From Candidatus Peribacteraceae bacterium (GTDB lineage Bacteria > Patescibacteriota > Gracilibacteria > Peribacterales > Peribacteraceae): a stretch of 7,369 nt of DNA. The notes beneath the pieces are model-generated. The model saw only the letters and a program-made list of their open reading frames with translations. It was not told the DNA's origin and did no database searches. Positions 4,382 through 7,369 of this stretch are shown here, one piece after another. The position numbers and the translations under genes were made by a program. Within the stretch, counting starts at the first letter, position 1; each line of letters opens with the position of its first letter. Where the stretch lies: positions 1-7,369 of the forward strand of contig JAGOUB010000044.1 in assembly GCA_018061525.1 (NCBI GenBank). The letters run 5' to 3'.

Positions 4382-6380
4382 GACTTCCGTCGACGGTATC
4401 ACCGGCCAGCCCGCCACTCCGCCGCCCGCCGCGCCTAAGCCGCCGGTCGACCCGAAGAACGCGGCCGTGAAGCGCACCAAGACCCTGCTCCTCACAGTGG
4501 TGGGTGTCGTCTACGGCCTCTATCTGCTTTGGCTCGTCATGCTGCTCTCGGTGCTGCCCGATCCGACCGGCGCTCTGCAGGGACTGGCCGGCATCGGCAT
4601 GGCTTCCGCCCTGATCGGCCTGTGCGTGTTCGCTGGCGTCGGCCTGCTCTTCTTCATGCATATCCAGAACCCGGACCTGCCGCTGGGCGTGAAGCGCCAG
4701 GCAATGGTCCGCCTCGCGCTCGTCACGATCCCGGGCGTGGTCATCAGCATCCTGGCCGCCGTCATGCTCACGCGCGAGCCGGGCCTGGCGCTCGACATCG
4801 TCAATCCCACCAAGGCCGCCGACTTTGTGGCGCCGCTCGCCATCACCTTCAGCGTCGAGCGCGCCGTCGCCACCAGCCAGAACCTGGGGATGAACCCGAT
4901 CCAGTACCGTTGGGACCTGAACGGCGACAACAAGGTGGACCAGGAGACGACCGTCCCGACCATCACGGCCACGTTCGAGAAGGACGGCGTCTACGGCGTG
5001 CAGGTGCAGCTCATCATGTCCGACGGCCGCATCCGCGTGGCTTCCCGCCGCCTGATTCTCTCTAAGGCCGTCTTCGCCATGACGCCGCCGGTGGCGGTGG
5101 TGGAGCGCCCGGTCACCTTCAGCATCAGCAACCTGGTGGCGAACAAGCAGCTCATCAAGCAGATCGACTGGGACTTCGACGGCGACGGCAAGATCGACGT
5201 GACCACCAAGGACACCGAGGTGAAGCAGACCTTCTACGCGCTCGGTCCCATCACCGTCACGGTCTCGGTGCAGCTGACCAATAACGCCAAGCAGACCTAC
5301 TCGCGCACGGTCACGGTCGAAGCGCCTCCGCCGCTGCCGTTCCCGGTGGAACTCGTAACCGAACCGAAGCGCCTCATCAGCACGCCGCCGTTTGGCGTGA
5401 AGTTCGCCATCAAGACCGACACGCCGGTGGTGGACACCGAGTGGAGCTTCGGAGAAGGGGAGTCGGTGCACGCCAACTCGGCAACGCACACCTACGAGAA
5501 GAAGGGCAAGTTCCCGGTGGTGGCCAAGGTGCGTTCGGCCAGCGGCCAGATCGCCGAGCTCTCGGCGCTTATCCGCGTGGTGGACGAACTGCAGCTGCCG
5601 GATCTGGCCTATGACGGTGCGCCGCTGCCGGCCAACGGCCAGATTGTCGGCGAGGCGCCGCTGACAGTTCAGCTCACGCCCAAAACCGGCCAGCCCTTCG
5701 TGCGCTTCACTTGGGAGGCGCCCAACGCCACCGAGGTTGGCTCTACCTCCGGACCGCTCCAGGCCATCTACCGCGAGGTGGGGACCTACACGCTCACGCT
5801 CATTGCCGAGGACACGCAGGACCACGTGAAGGTCATTCCGATCATCGTCACGGTCAAGCCGCCGACCTCGTCGCTCGTCATCCGCATGGATCCCGAGGGC
5901 GGCGTGGCCCCCCTGAAGGTGCGCTTCGACGCCTCCGAGAGTTACGTGCCCGGCGACGCCATCTCCGGCTTTGTCTGGGCGTTCGGCGACCGCACCGACG
6001 AGGTGTTCGGCCCGGCCCAGGTGGAGCACACGTTCCAGACGCCCGGCACCTACACCATCGACCTACGCGTGCGCACGACCGGTAAGCAGGAGGTGCGCAC
6101 CAGCCGCGCGATCGTGGTGCGCGAGTCGCTCCTTAAGGCCTGCATCCAGGCCAGCCGCCTGACGGGCCCGGCACCGCTCGGCATCCAGTTCGATTCCTCG
6201 TGCTCCGCCGGCACCATCATCTCGGCGCTGTGGGACTTCGGCGACGGCAGCCAGAGCGACCAGCGCTCCGTCGTGCACTCGTTCGCCGAGCCCGGTACGT
6301 ACGTCGTCACCTTCAAGGTCACCAGCCCCGACGGCCGCACGTCCGTCGATTCAGTCTCTGTTACCGTTACCGCCCCATGA
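4374..6380 (+). CDS. Membrane-anchored protein with six PKD domains, 668 aa
   Basis: A Pro-rich N-terminus (1-34) is followed by three membrane helices (about 37-61, 70-95, 110-133). Positive residues before helix 1 and in the 105-109 loop place the N-terminus inside and the rest outside. The exterior is six Ig-like PKD domains whose core tryptophans fall at 180, 266, 357, 447, 535 and 620, a period of 85-91 residues. Domain 6 has the classic WDFGDGS, domain 5 WAFGD, domain 3 WSFGEG; domain 4 is degenerate. Domains 1 and 2 carry DLNGDNKVD (181-189) and DFDGDGKID (267-275), which resemble calcium-binding loops. PKD domains usually serve in surface adhesion or as spacers. No enzyme domain is seen. 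ATG 4374 lies in the ATGCCTGA overlap; an in-frame ATG at 4335 is less likely because it runs deep into the upstream gene. Confidence 0.93.
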   Translation: MPETSVDGITGQPATPPPAAPKPPVDPKNAAVKRTKTLLLTVVGVVYGLYLLWLVMLLSVLPDPTGALQGLAGIGMASALIGLCVFAGVGLLFFMHIQNPDLPLGVKRQAMVRLALVTIPGVVISILAAVMLTREPGLALDIVNPTKAADFVAPLAITFSVERAVATSQNLGMNPIQYRWDLNGDNKVDQETTVPTITATFEKDGVYGVQVQLIMSDGRIRVASRRLILSKAVFAMTPPVAVVERPVTFSISNLVANKQLIKQIDWDFDGDGKIDVTTKDTEVKQTFYALGPITVTVSVQLTNNAKQTYSRTVTVEAPPPLPFPVELVTEPKRLISTPPFGVKFAIKTDTPVVDTEWSFGEGESVHANSATHTYEKKGKFPVVAKVRSASGQIAELSALIRVVDELQLPDLAYDGAPLPANGQIVGEAPLTVQLTPKTGQPFVRFTWEAPNATEVGSTSGPLQAIYREVGTYTLTLIAEDTQDHVKVIPIIVTVKPPTSSLVIRMDPEGGVAPLKVRFDASESYVPGDAISGFVWAFGDRTDEVFGPAQVEHTFQTPGTYTIDLRVRTTGKQEVRTSRAIVVRESLLKACIQASRLTGPAPLGIQFDSSCSAGTIISALWDFGDGSQSDQRSVVHSFAEPGTYVVTFKVTSPDGRTSVDSVSVTVTAP

Positions 6381-6481
6381 AGCACAGCCTCATCTACCGC
6401 GTCATCGCCCTCCTGGCCGTCGTCGCCCTGGTCCTTTCGGCCCTTCTGCCTGTCTTAACGAGCTGGCAGCAGGGTTTCTAA
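6377..6481 (+). CDS. Small single-helix membrane protein, 34 aa
   Basis: The start overlaps the stop of the PKD gene in ATGA, a classical coupling arrangement. The product begins with MKHSLIYR, has one long hydrophobic helix (about 9-27) and ends in TSWQQGF. It has no recognised family. The N-terminal charges predict the N-terminus inside. An uncleaved anchor seems more likely than a secreted peptide, because no clear signal peptidase site follows the helix. The overlap, the well-formed membrane helix and the lack of any other gene in this space support it as real. It could assist or associate with the PKD protein or the lipoprotein; this is inference. A longer frame from 6200 overlaps the PKD gene and is rejected. 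Confidence 0.7.
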   Translation: MKHSLIYRVIALLAVVALVLSALLPVLTSWQQGF

Positions 6482-6484
6482 GAC

Positions 6485-6513
6485 GTGCCAATCGGCCGCT
6501 TTCCTGGTAGGAT
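6485..6513 (+). promoter_or_regulatory. Promoter of truB
   Basis: GTGCCA (6485-6490, four of six matches to TTGACA) and TAGGAT (6508-6513, four of six to TATAAT) are separated by 17 bases. TAGGAT ends six bases before GTG 6520, so the transcript would start at or beside the start codon. The GG-T-AGG stretch could also serve as a weak Shine-Dalgarno sequence in a transcript reading through from upstream. Confidence 0.45.
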
Positions 6514-6519
6514 TTCGCG

Positions 6520-7369
6520 GTGAGACACGGTTTCCTGCTCGTCGACAAGCCCGTCGGGCCCACCAGCCACGACGTCGTGGCAATCGTCCGCCGTACGCTC
6601 TCGGAGCGCGCGGTTGGCCACCTGGGCACGCTCGACCCGGCCGCTTCTGGCTTGATGGTGTTGGCCGTGGGTGCCAAGGCGCTCAAGGCGGTGGAGCTCT
6701 TTGTCGGTCTGCCCAAGGAGTATGAGGCCGAGGTAAAGCTGGGCGCCATCAGTACCACCTACGACCGCGACGGACACATCGAGCCGTTCCCTCTCAAGCC
6801 GGGGGTGGAGCAGCCCGAGGTGGAGACAGTGCTGCGCGCCATCCGCGATCGCTTCGTTGGCAACATCCGCCAGCGTCCGCCGGCCCACAGTGCCGTGCAC
6901 ATCGACGGCGAGCGCGCCTACGACCGCGCCCGCCGCGGCGAGGAAGTGGTGATGCCGGAGCGCGAGGTGACGATCGAAGCCTGCGACGTGATCGCCTACG
7001 CCTATCCCGATTTGCGGCTGCGCGTGCGCTGCGGCTCGGGCACCTACATCCGCTCCTTGGCCCACGACCTGGGCACGACCCTGCGCACCGGCGGCTACCT
7101 GGCCGGGCTCCGCCGCACGCAGTTGGGAGACTGGCCGGTGGACGGCTCGCTAGCACCTGCCGATGTCCGCTGGACGGCGGTGAAGCCGATGAAGGAAGTG
7201 CTGAAGGGACTGCCGGCCGTAGACCTGACAGACGGACAGGTGGCCGAGATTCGCCAGGGCCGCGACATTCCCGTGGCTATCGAGTTGCGCAATACCGTCG
7301 CTTGGCATGCCGAATTGCCGGTGGCGCTGCTGGTCCCGGCTGGCAATGGCCGGGCGCACCCCCGAAAGG
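6520..7369 (+). CDS. truB: tRNA pseudouridine-55 synthase TruB, 3' end beyond window
   Basis: TruB converts uridine 55 in the T-loop of tRNAs to pseudouridine. The 283 residues visible include the N-terminal LLVDKPVGPTSHD motif (7-18), the catalytic motif GHLGTLDPAASG with Asp39 (33-44), Tyr68 in the KEYEA strand, the QRPPAHSAVHIDG substrate loop, and GSGTYIRSLAHDLG (172-185). A C-terminal region starting near VDLTDGQ (234-240) resembles the TruB C-terminal/PUA-type segment. No stop codon is reached, so only the 3' end is missing. The GTG at 6520 puts the DKP motif at the usual distance from the N-terminus. It follows the small membrane gene by 38 bases and seems to have its own promoter. Its function is unrelated to the envelope genes upstream. 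Confidence 0.96.
   Translation, partial: MRHGFLLVDKPVGPTSHDVVAIVRRTLSERAVGHLGTLDPAASGLMVLAVGAKALKAVELFVGLPKEYEAEVKLGAISTTYDRDGHIEPFPLKPGVEQPEVETVLRAIRDRFVGNIRQRPPAHSAVHIDGERAYDRARRGEEVVMPEREVTIEACDVIAYAYPDLRLRVRCGSGTYIRSLAHDLGTTLRTGGYLAGLRRTQLGDWPVDGSLAPADVRWTAVKPMKEVLKGLPAVDLTDGQVAEIRQGRDIPVAIELRNTVAWHAELPVALLVPAGNGRAHPRK

Noticed and set aside
4260..6029. 589-residue open frame on the minus strand under the PKD gene
   Set aside because: Its product is a low-complexity mix rich in H, R, G, D and L, as expected from the complement of GC-rich coding sequence. The plus strand encodes six recognisable PKD domains.
6200..6376. 93-residue version of the small membrane protein
   Set aside because: The added N-terminal part is arginine-rich shadow of the PKD6 domain; the ATGA start at 6377 gives a normal membrane protein.

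Overview
The window looks like a compact chromosomal segment of a GC-rich bacterium. A coding line I counted (2041-2100) is 65% G+C, while the first 300 bases are 41%. Short gaps, overlapping starts, start codons without a Shine-Dalgarno sequence sitting 6-7 nt after -10-like hexamers, and the sequence style of LemA, the TPM protein, the PKD protein and TruB together suggest a member of the Candidate Phyla Radiation (Patescibacteria). I infer this from gene style only; nothing here is a taxonomic marker.

Layout. 1 to about 613: no convincing protein gene. The first 340 bases are AT-rich. The next part (505-587) holds two hairpin elements that copy pieces of the acceptor end of the tRNA just downstream. 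614-690: a complete tRNA-Pro(CGG) with encoded CCA, followed by a short terminator that faces the terminator of a minus-strand gene. 767-1225 (minus): a 152-residue cysteine-rich protein of unknown function, the only gene here with a clear Shine-Dalgarno sequence. From 1364 onward everything reads on the plus strand: a PEBP-family lipoprotein, LemA, a TPM-domain (YgcG-like) membrane protein, a second lipoprotein, a large protein with three membrane helices and six PKD domains, a 34-residue single-helix membrane protein, and truB, which runs off the right end.

How it fits together. The plus-strand genes before truB are all exported or membrane proteins, so the cluster is probably a cell-envelope locus. 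LemA and the TPM protein are a well-known pair in bacteria. The second lipoprotein, the PKD protein and the small membrane protein are joined by start/stop overlaps (ATGCCTGA and ATGA), which points to translational coupling and perhaps one surface complex. truB (tRNA pseudouridine-55 synthase) appears to have its own promoter and is probably a housekeeping neighbour rather than part of the envelope system.

Most notable: the pair of tRNA-Pro-like mini-hairpins upstream of tRNA-Pro, the repeated leaderless-style promoter/start arrangement, the coupled lipoprotein-PKD-small protein unit, and the orphan cysteine-rich protein. I found no CRISPR array, transposase, toxin-antitoxin pair or defence gene.
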